Positions 45,848-54,126 of a DNA stretch of 64,000 bases are shown one piece after another. Under the pieces are notes generated by a model. That model did not search any database and was not told the DNA's origin. It saw only the letters and a program-made list of their open reading frames with translations. The stretch is taken from assembly GCA_015075275.1 (NCBI GenBank), contig JABTUU010000002.1, positions 1,054,001 through 1,118,000 on the forward strand, read 5' to 3'. Source of the DNA: Anaerolineales bacterium. GTDB lineage: Bacteria; Chloroflexota; Anaerolineae; Anaerolineales; Villigracilaceae. A program made the translations under genes and the position numbers. Position 1 is the stretch's first letter. Every line of letters starts with the position of its first letter.

Positions 45848-47440
45848 ATGATTGCAAAAAAACTTTTACGAGATTTACCTTTTGTCGCCGATGCGGATTG
45901 GATCCTTCGTTCCAGGTATCAAACGCGCCGCGACCATTATGATTTGAGCCGTTTGGGAAAATCTTTACCATCCGCTGTTGATGTTGCAAAGAAATATTTA
46001 CAAAAGAATATCAACTCAAAAAAAGTTTTATTTTTTTCCACGCTTCATTATTGGATTGAACAATCTGCATATCTCGGGCTTGTGCTTGCTGGATTAGGAC
46101 ATGATGTAACTTTGTTGACTCTGCCTTATTCTGAATGGCATAAAGAAAAAGATAAATTTACACAACGCCAACGTGTGCTGCATACCCAAGATGCTTTATC
46201 TTCATTGTCTTCTTTAATTAAACATATTTCAATGTTGGATTTGCCAGTCCCCAATTCCCAATTGCCGACTGCCCTTCAAGGCGACATGCTCGAAATTTCG
46301 TTATGGGACTCGCAATACACCTTGATGCGCGAAGAAATCAACATGCACAACCCGAGCGATAAAGCCTTGTATGATTTACGAATCAAAAGAAATACATTTG
46401 CCGCTCAAGCGCTGTATGAATATTTGCGAACCAATAAACCCGACGTGATTTTGATTCCCAATGGCTTGATTTTAGAAATGGGAATCGCCTTTCGTGTGGC
46501 GCGTCATTTAGGCATTGATGCAGTTACATACGAATTCAACGACCAACGCGAACAAATTTGGCTGGCGCAAAATTCATCCATCATGCAACAGGATACAGAT
46601 TTTTTGGCGGAGGCGCGTTGCCATTTACCGATGACCGATGAAATGTTTGAACGCGTGGCAGATTTAGAAAATGCTCGACGCGGCGCGCGCGTGTGGGGAA
46701 AATCCAGACGCTTGTGGCAATACGTCTCATCACAAGGCGCGGATGAGACTCGTAAAATATTGAACTTGGATTCTCGCCCAGTGGCGATGCTCGCCGCAAA
46801 TGTGTTAGGCGATAGCCTAACGTTGGGGCGTGATATCTTCGCCGAATCCATGACGGAATGGATTACGAAGACCGTCCAATACTTTGCCAAACGAACGGAC
46901 GTGCAACTGATCGTTCGTGTTCACCCTGGGGAGAAACTTGTGCCGCAAGCCAAGTCTATGGGAACGGTGGTTAGAGAAGCGTTGCCCGAATTGCCAAATC
47001 ATGTTCATGTAATTGGCGCGTTGGACAACGTCAATACCTATGACTTAATCGAAATTGCGGATGTTGGGTTAGCGTACACTACCACAGTGGGGCTCGAAAC
47101 CGCCATGAACGGCAGTCCTGTCATTTCCTGCGGGCAAACGCACTATCGCGGACGCGGCATTACCATTGACCCCAATTCATGGGATGAGTATTATCAAACT
47201 TTGGAAAAAGTTTTGTCCGATGTTTCCGCCTATAAATTAAACGAAAAGCAAACTGAATTTGCCTGGAATTACGCCTATCGCTTCTTCTTTGAATATCCAC
47301 AGCCATTTCCGTGGAGGTTGATGAACTTCTGGGACGATTTAGAAGTCTGGAATTTGGAAAGAGTGTTCAGCGCAGAAGGTATGAGCCAATTTAGAAATAC
47401 GTTTGATTTTTTGGTTGGCGAAGAATTTACCTGGAAATAG
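45848..47440 (+). CDS. KpsC/GT-B-like capsule polysaccharide protein
   Basis: 530 residues. The N-terminal domain includes VLFFSTLHYWIEQSAYLGLVLAGLGHDV (about 62-89) and the C-terminal domain LIVRVHPGEKL, VIGALDNVNTYDLIEIADVGLAYTTTVGLETAMNGSPVISCG, a pattern shared by capsule polysaccharide synthases of the KpsC/LpsZ and CDP-glycerol transferase type. Likely a GT-B glycosyltransferase working on the exported polymer. Start 45848 chosen (alternative TTG 45818 lies in the repeat). Residues about 133-142 (PVPNSQLPTA) come from an in-frame simple repeat. Confidence 0.75.
   Translation: MIAKKLLRDLPFVADADWILRSRYQTRRDHYDLSRLGKSLPSAVDVAKKYLQKNINSKKVLFFSTLHYWIEQSAYLGLVLAGLGHDVTLLTLPYSEWHKEKDKFTQRQRVLHTQDALSSLSSLIKHISMLDLPVPNSQLPTALQGDMLEISLWDSQYTLMREEINMHNPSDKALYDLRIKRNTFAAQALYEYLRTNKPDVILIPNGLILEMGIAFRVARHLGIDAVTYEFNDQREQIWLAQNSSIMQQDTDFLAEARCHLPMTDEMFERVADLENARRGARVWGKSRRLWQYVSSQGADETRKILNLDSRPVAMLAANVLGDSLTLGRDIFAESMTEWITKTVQYFAKRTDVQLIVRVHPGEKLVPQAKSMGTVVREALPELPNHVHVIGALDNVNTYDLIEIADVGLAYTTTVGLETAMNGSPVISCGQTHYRGRGITIDPNSWDEYYQTLEKVLSDVSAYKLNEKQTEFAWNYAYRFFFEYPQPFPWRLMNFWDDLEVWNLERVFSAEGMSQFRNTFDFLVGEEFTWK
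46245..46274. repeat. In-frame simple repeat inside the KpsC-like gene
   Basis: CAGTCCCCAATTCCCAATTG-type wording, read as PVPNSQLPTA, unlike the surrounding sequence and of the CCCAATTCCCAATT repeat style. Confidence 0.4.
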
Positions 47441-47582
47441 AAATGCTCGGCGGTCGAGACGTAAGCAGTCGAGACCGCAAGTTGCAGATATAATTTTAAT
47501 TTTATAAATAATTGTTGATTTCGGTATGCCCCTCGAAGAACAAATGTCGGGGGCTGCTCAATCAACGGATTTCGAGAAAATA

Positions 47583-48404
47583 ATGACAAACGATACAAAA
47601 CAAAAAGTCCGCGAGTTTTATGATGAGATCGGCTGGCAACAGGAGAAAGGCGGCTTATATCAAAACGCCCGCTATGACGATTTGCGCCCGGTTGTGAAAG
47701 AGTATGTGCACAATACGCGAATGCGCGTCAAGCGCGGCGTTGAACCGACAGGCAGATTTATATTGGATGCAGGCTCAGGCCCGGTACAGTATGACGAATA
47801 TCTGTCCTACTCGCAAGGCTACCAGCGGCGTGTCTGTCTGGATATTTCCATTCAAGCCTTGCGCGAGGCGCGTAAACGTATCGGCGCGCATGGACTCTTT
47901 GTGGTTGGCGATATTGCTAATTTGCCGTTCAAGCCCAACGCTTTTGACGGTATTGTTTCGATGCACACGATTCATCACTTGCCGCCCGCTGAGCATAAAC
48001 GCGCCTACCTTGAATTATTTCGTGTGTTGGGCGTTGGCAAAAGGGCTGCCATTGTCAACGGCTGGACCAATCCTGCGCTAGTTGGATGGCTGGATACATT
48101 GATCGTCTTCTCGCATCGCTTGCGACGTTTTTTGCGCGGCAAGCCTTTGCGCGCACAAGCGCATGATAAAAAGGCGACCTATGTGAAGAAGACGAATGCA
48201 CGTTGGTTGCGTAATGAGATCGGCGGGGAAATCCCGTTCGAGATCATGTCGTGGCGTTCTGCCAGCACGCTGGCCATGCGAACGCTTATTCATGAAGGAA
48301 TTGGCGGTCAAGCAATTTTGCGATGGCTGTATAAAATGGAAGAGAAGCATCCAAAATTCTTCGGTGAGAATGGGCAGTATCCGTTGATTGTTATTAAGAA
48401 ATAG
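47583..48404 (+). CDS. Class I SAM methyltransferase
   Basis: 273 residues from ATG 47583 (upstream frame to 47526 has no SD). Motif I FILDAGSGPVQYDEYL (about 60-75), RVCLDISIQALREARKRI, FVVGDIANLPF, FDGIVSMHTIHHLPPAEH (motif IV area): a typical Methyltransf_11-type small-molecule methyltransferase. C-terminal ~80 residues are distinct and may bind the acceptor. Second methyltransferase follows directly, so both probably act on the same glycan or lipid. Confidence 0.85.
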   Translation: MTNDTKQKVREFYDEIGWQQEKGGLYQNARYDDLRPVVKEYVHNTRMRVKRGVEPTGRFILDAGSGPVQYDEYLSYSQGYQRRVCLDISIQALREARKRIGAHGLFVVGDIANLPFKPNAFDGIVSMHTIHHLPPAEHKRAYLELFRVLGVGKRAAIVNGWTNPALVGWLDTLIVFSHRLRRFLRGKPLRAQAHDKKATYVKKTNARWLRNEIGGEIPFEIMSWRSASTLAMRTLIHEGIGGQAILRWLYKMEEKHPKFFGENGQYPLIVIKK

Positions 48405-48416
48405 AGATTAAAAATC

Positions 48417-49217
48417 ATGTCCAAATTCACCGATCAGCAATATCTCAAGACTGATCAATACAAAGACTCGTCGAACCTCGATGCGCGGGTCGCCATCCAT
48501 CAGCGCTTCAGCACAAATCCGTATGGCTGGATGCGTTGGGTCTTTGACGCGCTAGCCAAGTTGCCTGCAAACGCAAAAATTCTGGAGTTGGGAAGCGGCG
48601 CTGGATTATTATGGAAAGAGAACATTGATCGAATCCCCTCCACTTGGACTATCACCCTCTCCGATCTTTCCGCAGGGATGCTTGATTCGGCTTGGCGGAA
48701 TTTGGTCGTCGCTGGAAGAGCCTTCCAATTCAAAGAGATCGACGCGCAGGCAATTCCGTTCGGGGACGAAACATTTGACGCGGTGATCGCTAATCACATG
48801 CTGTATCACGTCCCTGATAGAGCGAAGGCGATTGGCGAGATGAAACGAGTCTTGAAAACAGGCGGTCATTTGTTTGCGACAACCGTCGGCGAGAATCATT
48901 TGAGGGAAATCACAAACTGGTTTCAGAAAATCAATAAAAGCAAAGTTTGGGATTCGTTTGCCAACCTCTTCACTCTCGAAAACGGACTGGATCAATTAAA
49001 ACCGTTTTTCCCGAATGTGCAAGTGTTGCGCTATGAAGACAGTCTGCATGTGACTGAACTAGAGCCGCTGGTCGCTTACTTTCGTTCAGGTGTTCGGGCT
49101 GGCGAACTTTCGGAAGATGAATTTGCGAAACTGCAAAATGAGTTGGCAAAAGAGTTGAAAGAACAAGGCAAAATTTTCATCACAAAAGATTCAGGCTTGT
49201 TTGAAGCAACGAAATAA
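48417..49217 (+). CDS. Class I SAM methyltransferase
   Basis: 266 residues. Motif I KILELGSGAGLLWKEN (about 57-72), LSDLSAGMLDSAWRNL, FKEIDAQAIPF, FDAVIANHMLYHVPDRAKAIGEMKRVLKTGGHLFATTVG, the standard Methyltransf_11 layout. It starts 12 bp after the preceding methyltransferase stop. Target unknown; modification of a sugar or lipid in the polysaccharide pathway is inferred from context. A family A repeat follows the stop. Confidence 0.88.
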   Translation: MSKFTDQQYLKTDQYKDSSNLDARVAIHQRFSTNPYGWMRWVFDALAKLPANAKILELGSGAGLLWKENIDRIPSTWTITLSDLSAGMLDSAWRNLVVAGRAFQFKEIDAQAIPFGDETFDAVIANHMLYHVPDRAKAIGEMKRVLKTGGHLFATTVGENHLREITNWFQKINKSKVWDSFANLFTLENGLDQLKPFFPNVQVLRYEDSLHVTELEPLVAYFRSGVRAGELSEDEFAKLQNELAKELKEQGKIFITKDSGLFEATK

Positions 49218-49220
49218 TTC

Positions 49221-49328
49221 ATGTCGTTGCGAGGGCGAAGTCCGAAGCAATCTCCTCGAAACAATCTGTCATTTGATAACAGGAGATTGCTTCGTCGCAA
49301 AGAGCAAGAGCGCTCCTCGCAACGACAT
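49221..49328. repeat. Palindromic intergenic repeat, family A
   Basis: ATGTCGTTGCGAG...GAAGCAATCTCC - loop - GGAGATTGCTTCG...CTCGCAACGACAT, a full-length palindrome ending at the SD of the pseB-like gene. Confidence 0.85.
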
Positions 49329-49340
49329 ATAGGAGAAAAC

Positions 49341-50348
49341 ATGGACTGGAAAAATCAAGTCATCCTCATCACAGGCGGGACGGGGTCCTTCGGCAAGAAG
49401 TTCACGCAAACACTGCTTGCCGAAAAACAACCGAAGAAGATCATCATCTTCAGCCGCGATGAATTGAAACAGCACGAAATGCAAGTAGGCGGATTCAACC
49501 ATCCGTCGCTGCGCTATTTCATCGGCGACATCCGCGACCGCGAACGACTCGTCCGCGCGATGCACGGCGTGGATGTCGTTGTCCATGCCGCGGCGTTGAA
49601 GCAGGTTCCCGCCTGCGAGTACAACCCGATGGAAGCCATCAAGACCAACATCATGGGCACGGCGAATGTCGTCGAAGCCGCGCTGGATGCGGGCGTGGAA
49701 AAAGTGATGACCATCAGCACGGATAAAGCCGTCAGCCCTGCGAATTTATACGGCGCTACTAAACTTGCGGCGGAGAAGTTAACGATTCAAAGTAACGCTT
49801 ATGCTGGCGGTTCGGCAACCAAGTTTTCGTGCGTCAGATATGGGAACGTTGTCGGCTCGCGCGGATCGGTCGTGCCGTTGTTCCTCAAACAACGCGAGAG
49901 CGGGGCGGTCACAATCACCGACGAACGCATGACGCGCTTCTGGCTGTCGCTGGAGCAGGGAGTCAAATTCGTCATTGATTGCATCGAACAGATGGAGGGC
50001 GGCGAAGTGTTCGTGCCGAAGATTCCCAGCACGAAAGTCGTTGACCTTGCCAAAGCCATCGTGCCGAACGCGAAGATTAACATTATCGGCATCCGCCCTG
50101 GCGAAAAATTGCATGAGATGCTTATTTCGGAGGATGAAGCGCGTAATACCGTTGAACGCGGAAATATGTATGTTGTCAAGCCGCCCGAGCCGCTTTGGAA
50201 ACGTGATATGAATTATGAAGGCAATCCTTTGCCTGAAGGATTCCATTATTCCAGCGACAACAACTCCGAATGGCTCGATATTGACGGCGTCAAGAAATTC
50301 GTGGCTCCATTCGAGGAACTTTTCAAACAAGGAAAACTCGAGGGATGA
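49341..50348 (+). CDS. pseB: UDP-N-acetylglucosamine 4,6-dehydratase (PseB-like)
   Basis: 335-residue extended SDR. ITGGTGSFGKKFTQTLL (about 9-25), IFSRDELKQHEMQ, GDIRDRERL, VVHAAALKQVPACEYNPMEA, TDKAVSPANLYGATKLAAEKL (active site), RYGNVVGSRGSVVPLF, TRFWLSLEQGV. This matches inverting/retaining UDP-GlcNAc 4,6-dehydratases of the PseB/CapE/FlaA1 family, used for pseudaminic acid or FucNAc-type sugars. Start 49341 has SD TAGGAGA; the longer frame would translate the family A repeat. Followed by an RmlD-like reductase and a NeuB-type synthase. Confidence 0.92.
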   Translation: MDWKNQVILITGGTGSFGKKFTQTLLAEKQPKKIIIFSRDELKQHEMQVGGFNHPSLRYFIGDIRDRERLVRAMHGVDVVVHAAALKQVPACEYNPMEAIKTNIMGTANVVEAALDAGVEKVMTISTDKAVSPANLYGATKLAAEKLTIQSNAYAGGSATKFSCVRYGNVVGSRGSVVPLFLKQRESGAVTITDERMTRFWLSLEQGVKFVIDCIEQMEGGEVFVPKIPSTKVVDLAKAIVPNAKINIIGIRPGEKLHEMLISEDEARNTVERGNMYVVKPPEPLWKRDMNYEGNPLPEGFHYSSDNNSEWLDIDGVKKFVAPFEELFKQGKLEG

Positions 50349-50428
50349 TGTCATGCTGAGCGAAGCGAAGCATCTCTACGATGACATGAAGACCCTTCGG
50401 AACGCGAGGCGTCTCTCAGGGTGACATG
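50349..50428. repeat. Palindromic intergenic repeat, family B
   Basis: TGTCATGCTGAGCGAAGCG... on the left and CCTTCGGAACGCGAGGCGTC...CTCAGGGTGACA on the right. Lies between the pseB-like and RmlD-like genes. Confidence 0.75.
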
Positions 50429-50440
50429 CTGAGAGAACAT

Positions 50441-51358
50441 ATGGCACGAATATTAATCACTGGCGCAAGTGGATTACTCGGAATCAACCTCGCGTTGGAA
50501 GCGAAGCGCGAGCATGATGTTATCGGTGTGGACAGGGGCAAATTGAAGTCCGCGCCGTTTCGAGTGTTGCACGCCAATCTGCTCAGGGTGGGGAGCGTCA
50601 ACGCGATCCTCGATTCGACGAGACCCGCGTGGCTCGTCAATTGCGCGGCGTTGGCAAATTTGGAAGAGTGCGAGAAGCGTCCCGATGATGCGAGAATTTT
50701 GAACGCGGAGGTCCCAGCCGAAATGGCGGAAGCCTGCGCGAAACGAAACATAAAGTTCGTTCACCTTTCGACCGACGCGGTGTTCGACGGCACAAAAGAG
50801 GGCGCGTACACCGAGGCTGACGAGCCGAATCCGCAGGGCGTGTACTCGCAGACCAAACTCGACGGCGAGCGAGCTGTTCTGCAAGTCAATCCGCAAGCCA
50901 TCGTTGCGAGAGTCAACTTTTATGGTTGGTCGTTGGGCGGACGCAGAAGCCTCGGCGAGTTCTTCGTCAACAATTTGAGCGAGGGCAAAAACGTCAACGG
51001 TTTTACGGATGTCATCTTCTGCCCGATGTGGGTTAATCACCTCGCGCAAGCGCTCATCGCCATGCTCGAAAAAGATCTGCGCGGCTTGTATCACGTCGTC
51101 GGCGCGCAGGCGATGAACAAGTATCAGTTCGGCGTGGAGGTGGCGCGCAAGTTCGGGTTGAGAGAAAATCTCATCGAGCCGCAATCAGTCGAAAGGTCGG
51201 GTTTGACCGCCAAACGTTCCCACAATTTATGGCTGTCTGTCCACAAGTTGTCCACAGATTTGGGGCGCGAAATCCCCTCGTTCTCCACTGGCTTGGACGG
51301 GTTCTATACACAGTTCCAACAGGGTTATCCACAGAAAATCCGCAGTTATCAACAGTGA
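50441..51358 (+). CDS. RmlD-like NDP-sugar reductase
   Basis: 305-residue SDR of the RmlD-substrate-binding family. ITGASGLLGINLALEA (about 4-19), VNCAALANLEECEKRPDDA, HLSTDAVFDGTKEGAYTEADEPNPQGVYSQTKLDGERAV with the catalytic Tyr/Lys (YSQTKLDGE), and LYHVVGAQAMNKYQFG. It reduces a 4-keto sugar nucleotide; with the PseB-like dehydratase upstream it may form an FnlA/FnlB-type or related amino-sugar branch. Its 3' end contains four DnaA-box-like 9-mers. Confidence 0.85.
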   Translation: MARILITGASGLLGINLALEAKREHDVIGVDRGKLKSAPFRVLHANLLRVGSVNAILDSTRPAWLVNCAALANLEECEKRPDDARILNAEVPAEMAEACAKRNIKFVHLSTDAVFDGTKEGAYTEADEPNPQGVYSQTKLDGERAVLQVNPQAIVARVNFYGWSLGGRRSLGEFFVNNLSEGKNVNGFTDVIFCPMWVNHLAQALIAMLEKDLRGLYHVVGAQAMNKYQFGVEVARKFGLRENLIEPQSVERSGLTAKRSHNLWLSVHKLSTDLGREIPSFSTGLDGFYTQFQQGYPQKIRSYQQ

Positions 51359-51385
51359 TAGTATCTCGCTGTACGAAGGAGACGC

Positions 51386-51570
51386 ATGAAAACCTGTTCA
51401 AATTCAAAGAACTGGGGTTCGCCCTTTTTCTTTTTTCTGAATTGGACTACGGATGGGGACGGTACGCCCTGTGGTTTTTCGCGCTCGACTTGAGCATGAT
51501 CGGCTATTTGGCAAACCTCCGCTCCGGCGCGTGGATAACTTCGGATTCCTGCGGACGGAACAGGACTTAA
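51386..51570 (+). pseudogene. DUF4260 membrane protein, frameshifted and truncated
   Basis: SD GAAGGAG and ATG 51386 read MKTC..., but the +2 frame reads NLFKFKELGFALFLFSEL and then DLSMIGYLANLRSGAW, the N-terminal two thirds of the DUF4260 small membrane family. One missing A in the run after ATG-AAA would explain the shift (ATGAAAAACCTG expected). Homology stops at about 51535, followed by an unrelated tail to the stop. Both the start and the end are damaged. Confidence 0.6.
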
Positions 51571-51627
51571 TTAATCACGGTTCTACGGAAACCAGTCAGG
51601 TCTGAATCGAATACTTCGGAGGAATAT

Positions 51628-52698
51628 ATGGAAATCAACTTTGGAAATCGTACGATCGGTTTGAACCATCCCACCTATTTCATCGCGGATATCGCCGCGA
51701 ACCACGATGGGGATTTGGAGCGGGCGAAACTGCTCATTCGTCTCGCAAAAGAGGCGGGAGCGGATGCCGCCAAGTTCCAGAATTTCGACGCGCCGAAGAT
51801 CGTCTCGGATTATGGCTTCTCGCACATGAACGCGCAGGTCAGCCATCAGGCAACGTGGAAGAAATCGGTGACCGAGGTCTATCGCGCCGCATCCATTCCC
51901 TTCGAGTGGACGATGACCTTGATGGAGGAATGTCAAGAAGTGGGTATTGACTATTTTTCGTCGCCGTATGATTTTGCCGCGATTGATTTTCTCGACCAAT
52001 ATGTGCCCGTCTACAAGGCTGGCTCTGGCGAGATTGATTGGATCGAAGCGTTGGAGCGCATGGCGAGCAAAGGCAAGCCGTTCTTTATCGCCACGGGTGC
52101 GTCCACGATCGGCGAGGTGCAGAAGGCTGTCCATGCGATTCTCAAGATCAACAAGCAACTCGTGTTGATGCAATGCAACACGAATTACACCGCCAGCCCG
52201 AACAACTACGACCATTTGCATATCAACGTATTGAAGACCTACGCGACGATGTTCCCCGATGTGATTCTGGGACTCTCCGACCACACGCACGCGGTCGCTC
52301 CCGTTCTCGCGGCGGTGACGCTTGGTGCGCGCGTCATCGAGCGTCACTTCACTGACAGCAACGACCGCGAAGGTCCTGACCACAAGTTTGCGATGGATCC
52401 CGCCAAGTGGGCGCGCATGGTTGAAGAGACGCGTCTGCTCGAGCGTTCGCTTGGCTCTGCCGATAAATTCATCGCGGACAATGAGATAGATACCGCCGTT
52501 GTGCAACGTCGCTGTCTGCGGGCGGCGCGGGATATCAAGGCTGGCGAAGTCTTCACGCGCGAGATGATTGATGTGTTGCGTCCCGCCACGGTCGGCGCGA
52601 TCAAACCCGATCAGATTCAGGATGTCATTGGAACGAAGGCGTTGCATGATTTCAAGTACGGTCAGGAATTACGGTGGACGGACTTGGGCGCGGGATAA
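51628..52698 (+). CDS. NeuB/PseI-type nonulosonic acid synthase
   Basis: 356 residues. TIM-barrel NeuB domain: FIADIAANHDGDLERAKLLI (about 18-37), AAKFQNFDAPKI, FSSPYDFAAIDFLDQYVPVYKAGSGEI, MQCNTNYTAS, GLSDHTHAVAPVLAAVTLGARVIERHFTDSNDREGPDHKFAMDP. A C-terminal SAF/antifreeze-like domain (RAARDIKAGEVFTREMIDVLRPA) completes it. The family condenses PEP with a 6-deoxy- or acetamido-hexose to make sialic, pseudaminic or legionaminic acid. SD CGGAGG before ATG. The CMP-transferase and PseC/G/H enzymes are not in the window. Confidence 0.92.
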   Translation: MEINFGNRTIGLNHPTYFIADIAANHDGDLERAKLLIRLAKEAGADAAKFQNFDAPKIVSDYGFSHMNAQVSHQATWKKSVTEVYRAASIPFEWTMTLMEECQEVGIDYFSSPYDFAAIDFLDQYVPVYKAGSGEIDWIEALERMASKGKPFFIATGASTIGEVQKAVHAILKINKQLVLMQCNTNYTASPNNYDHLHINVLKTYATMFPDVILGLSDHTHAVAPVLAAVTLGARVIERHFTDSNDREGPDHKFAMDPAKWARMVEETRLLERSLGSADKFIADNEIDTAVVQRRCLRAARDIKAGEVFTREMIDVLRPATVGAIKPDQIQDVIGTKALHDFKYGQELRWTDLGAG

Positions 52699-52704
52699 AA
52701 CCCA

Positions 52705-52794
52705 TTAACCACAAAGGGCACGAAGACGCACAAAGGTTTTTAAAATCTTTTCCTTCGTGACCCTTTGTGACCCTTTGTGACACTTCGTGGTCAA
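52705..52794. repeat. Palindromic repeat, family D
   Basis: TTAACCACAAAGGGCACGAAG...CTTCGTGACCCTTTGTGAC (duplicated) ...CTTCGTGGTCAA. Ends about 10 bp before the glycosyltransferase start, which lacks an SD. Confidence 0.75.
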
Positions 52795-52803
52795 AATTAC
52801 TTC

Positions 52804-53952
52804 ATGCGCATTTTATACTTCAGCAAAAACTACACCCCTCACGATTACCGATTTTTGTTTTCGTTGTCGCAGACGAAACACGAAGTCTATTTTTTGCAAC
52901 TCGAAGCGACGACTCGACAGACGGAGGATCGTCCTGTCCCTGAGAATGTTCGGCAGATTTTGTGGGTGGGAGGCAAGCGCGAATTCCGCTGGCGGGATGT
53001 GCCGCGTTTGACCTTAGACCTGCGACGTTTGATCAAAGAGATTCAGCCTGATCTGATCCATGCGGGTCCGATTCAGAATTGCGCGTTCCTTGTGGCGTTG
53101 AGCGGATTCCGTCATCTGCTGACGATGTCGTGGGGATATGATTTGGTGATGGATGCGGAGAGCAGTTGGTGGATGAGGCAAGTTACAAGTTACACGTTAC
53201 GGCGGAGTGCGTTTTTCACGAGCGATGCGAATGTGACGCGGGAGAAGGCGATTGCGTTGGGGATGAATCCAGAAAAAACTGTTATTTTTCCATGGGGCAT
53301 TGATCTTGAAAATTTTCAGCCGAAGAAAGAAGAAAGAGGAAAGAGGAAAGTTTCGAGTCAAAAGTCGAAGGTCAAAAATCGTAATTCGTCAATCGAAAAT
53401 CGTAAATCGGTAACTTTATTTTGCAGTCGGACGTGGGAAGCGATCTATGGGGTGGATGTTTTGGCGAAGGCGTTTGTCAAGGTGGCGAGCGAGAACCCGA
53501 ATGTGAATCTGATTTTGTTGGGTGGCGGCTCGCAGGGGAATCATATCCGTCAGATCTTGATGAAGGGCGGGGTGATGGAGCGAGTCCATTTTGGGGGGCA
53601 GGTGAGTCAACGCGACTTGCCGCGCTGGTATCACATGGCGGATGTTTATATTTCACCGTCGCATGTGGATGGTTCATCTGTGACGCTGATGGAGGCGATG
53701 GCGAGCGGGCTTCCATGTTTGGTGTCGGATATTGCGGGGAACAAGGAATGGATTCAGGATGGAGTCAACGGCTGGCTGTTCCGCGATGGGGATGTGGATG
53801 ATCTTGTGGGGAAGATATTGTTTGCGATAAAGAGCAAGAGAGAATTTAAGAGGATTGGAGAATCCGCGCGGAAGACGGCGGAGGAGAGGGCGGATTGGAG
53901 GAAGAATTTTGGTAAACTTCTTGAGGCGTATGAGAAGGTCAAGAGCGATTAG
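52804..53952 (+). CDS. Family 4 glycosyltransferase with in-frame repeat insertions
   Basis: 382-residue GT-B enzyme: N-terminal domain (ILYFSKNYTPHDYRFLFSL; IHAGPIQNCAFLVALSGF; MSWGYDLVMDAES) and C-terminal GT4 domain (VTLFCSRTWEAIYGVD, LILLGGGSQGNHI, VHFGGQVSQRDLPRWYHMADVYISPSHVDGSSVTLMEAMASGLP, IAGNKEWIQDG). Two simple repeats are read in frame: QVTSYTL (53179-53202, about residue 127) and a Lys/Arg/Ser-rich run (53326-53412, about residues 175-203) exactly between the two Rossmann domains. Start 52804 follows a family D repeat. Confidence 0.85.
   Translation: MRILYFSKNYTPHDYRFLFSLSQTKHEVYFLQLEATTRQTEDRPVPENVRQILWVGGKREFRWRDVPRLTLDLRRLIKEIQPDLIHAGPIQNCAFLVALSGFRHLLTMSWGYDLVMDAESSWWMRQVTSYTLRRSAFFTSDANVTREKAIALGMNPEKTVIFPWGIDLENFQPKKEERGKRKVSSQKSKVKNRNSSIENRKSVTLFCSRTWEAIYGVDVLAKAFVKVASENPNVNLILLGGGSQGNHIRQILMKGGVMERVHFGGQVSQRDLPRWYHMADVYISPSHVDGSSVTLMEAMASGLPCLVSDIAGNKEWIQDGVNGWLFRDGDVDDLVGKILFAIKSKREFKRIGESARKTAEERADWRKNFGKLLEAYEKVKSD
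53179..53202. repeat. In-frame simple repeat inside the GT4 gene
   Basis: CAAGTTACAAGTTACACG, the inverse of the CTTGTAACTT wording seen in family H (45776-45847), translated as QVTSYTL. Confidence 0.5.
53326..53412. repeat. In-frame simple repeat inside the GT4 gene, family F
   Basis: Words GAAAGAGGAAAGAGGAAAG, GTCAAAAGTCGAAGGTC and CGTAATTCG...CGTAAATCG, unlike the flanking codons; translated as a Lys/Arg/Ser/Asn linker. Confidence 0.6.
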
Positions 53953-53975
53953 CCACAGAGCGCACGGAGAAAAGA
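53950..53975. repeat. Family D-like repeat fragment
   Basis: AGCCACAGAGCGCACGGAGA directly after the glycosyltransferase stop; resembles one arm of the family D palindrome. Confidence 0.4.
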
Positions 53976-54080
53976 TGAGGGGAGAGAAAAGAATCATGGT
54001 TTGAATCAGTTGTCGGCTGGGAGCGAAGCGTGCGTCAGTGTGCGATGAGGTTGAAGAGTTGGAATTTATCCGTGAAGCGA

Positions 54081-54116
54081 GGAGATTGCTTCGGGCTGTC
54101 GCCCTCGCAACGACAT
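54081..54116. repeat. Family A repeat, right half
   Basis: GGAGATTGCTTCGGGCTGTC and GCCCTCGCAACGACAT, directly before the SD (GGAG) of the AAC(3)-like gene. Confidence 0.6.
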
Positions 54117-54126
54117 GGAGAAAAAT

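Noticed and set aside
49221-49340. Longer N-terminus of the PseB-like protein from an ATG at 49221.
   Set aside because: The extension would be a translation of a family A palindrome; the proper SD and conserved start are at 49341.
51583-52647. 354-codon minus-strand frame opposite the NeuB-type gene.
   Set aside because: The plus strand encodes a full-length conserved enzyme; the antisense frame reflects codon bias.
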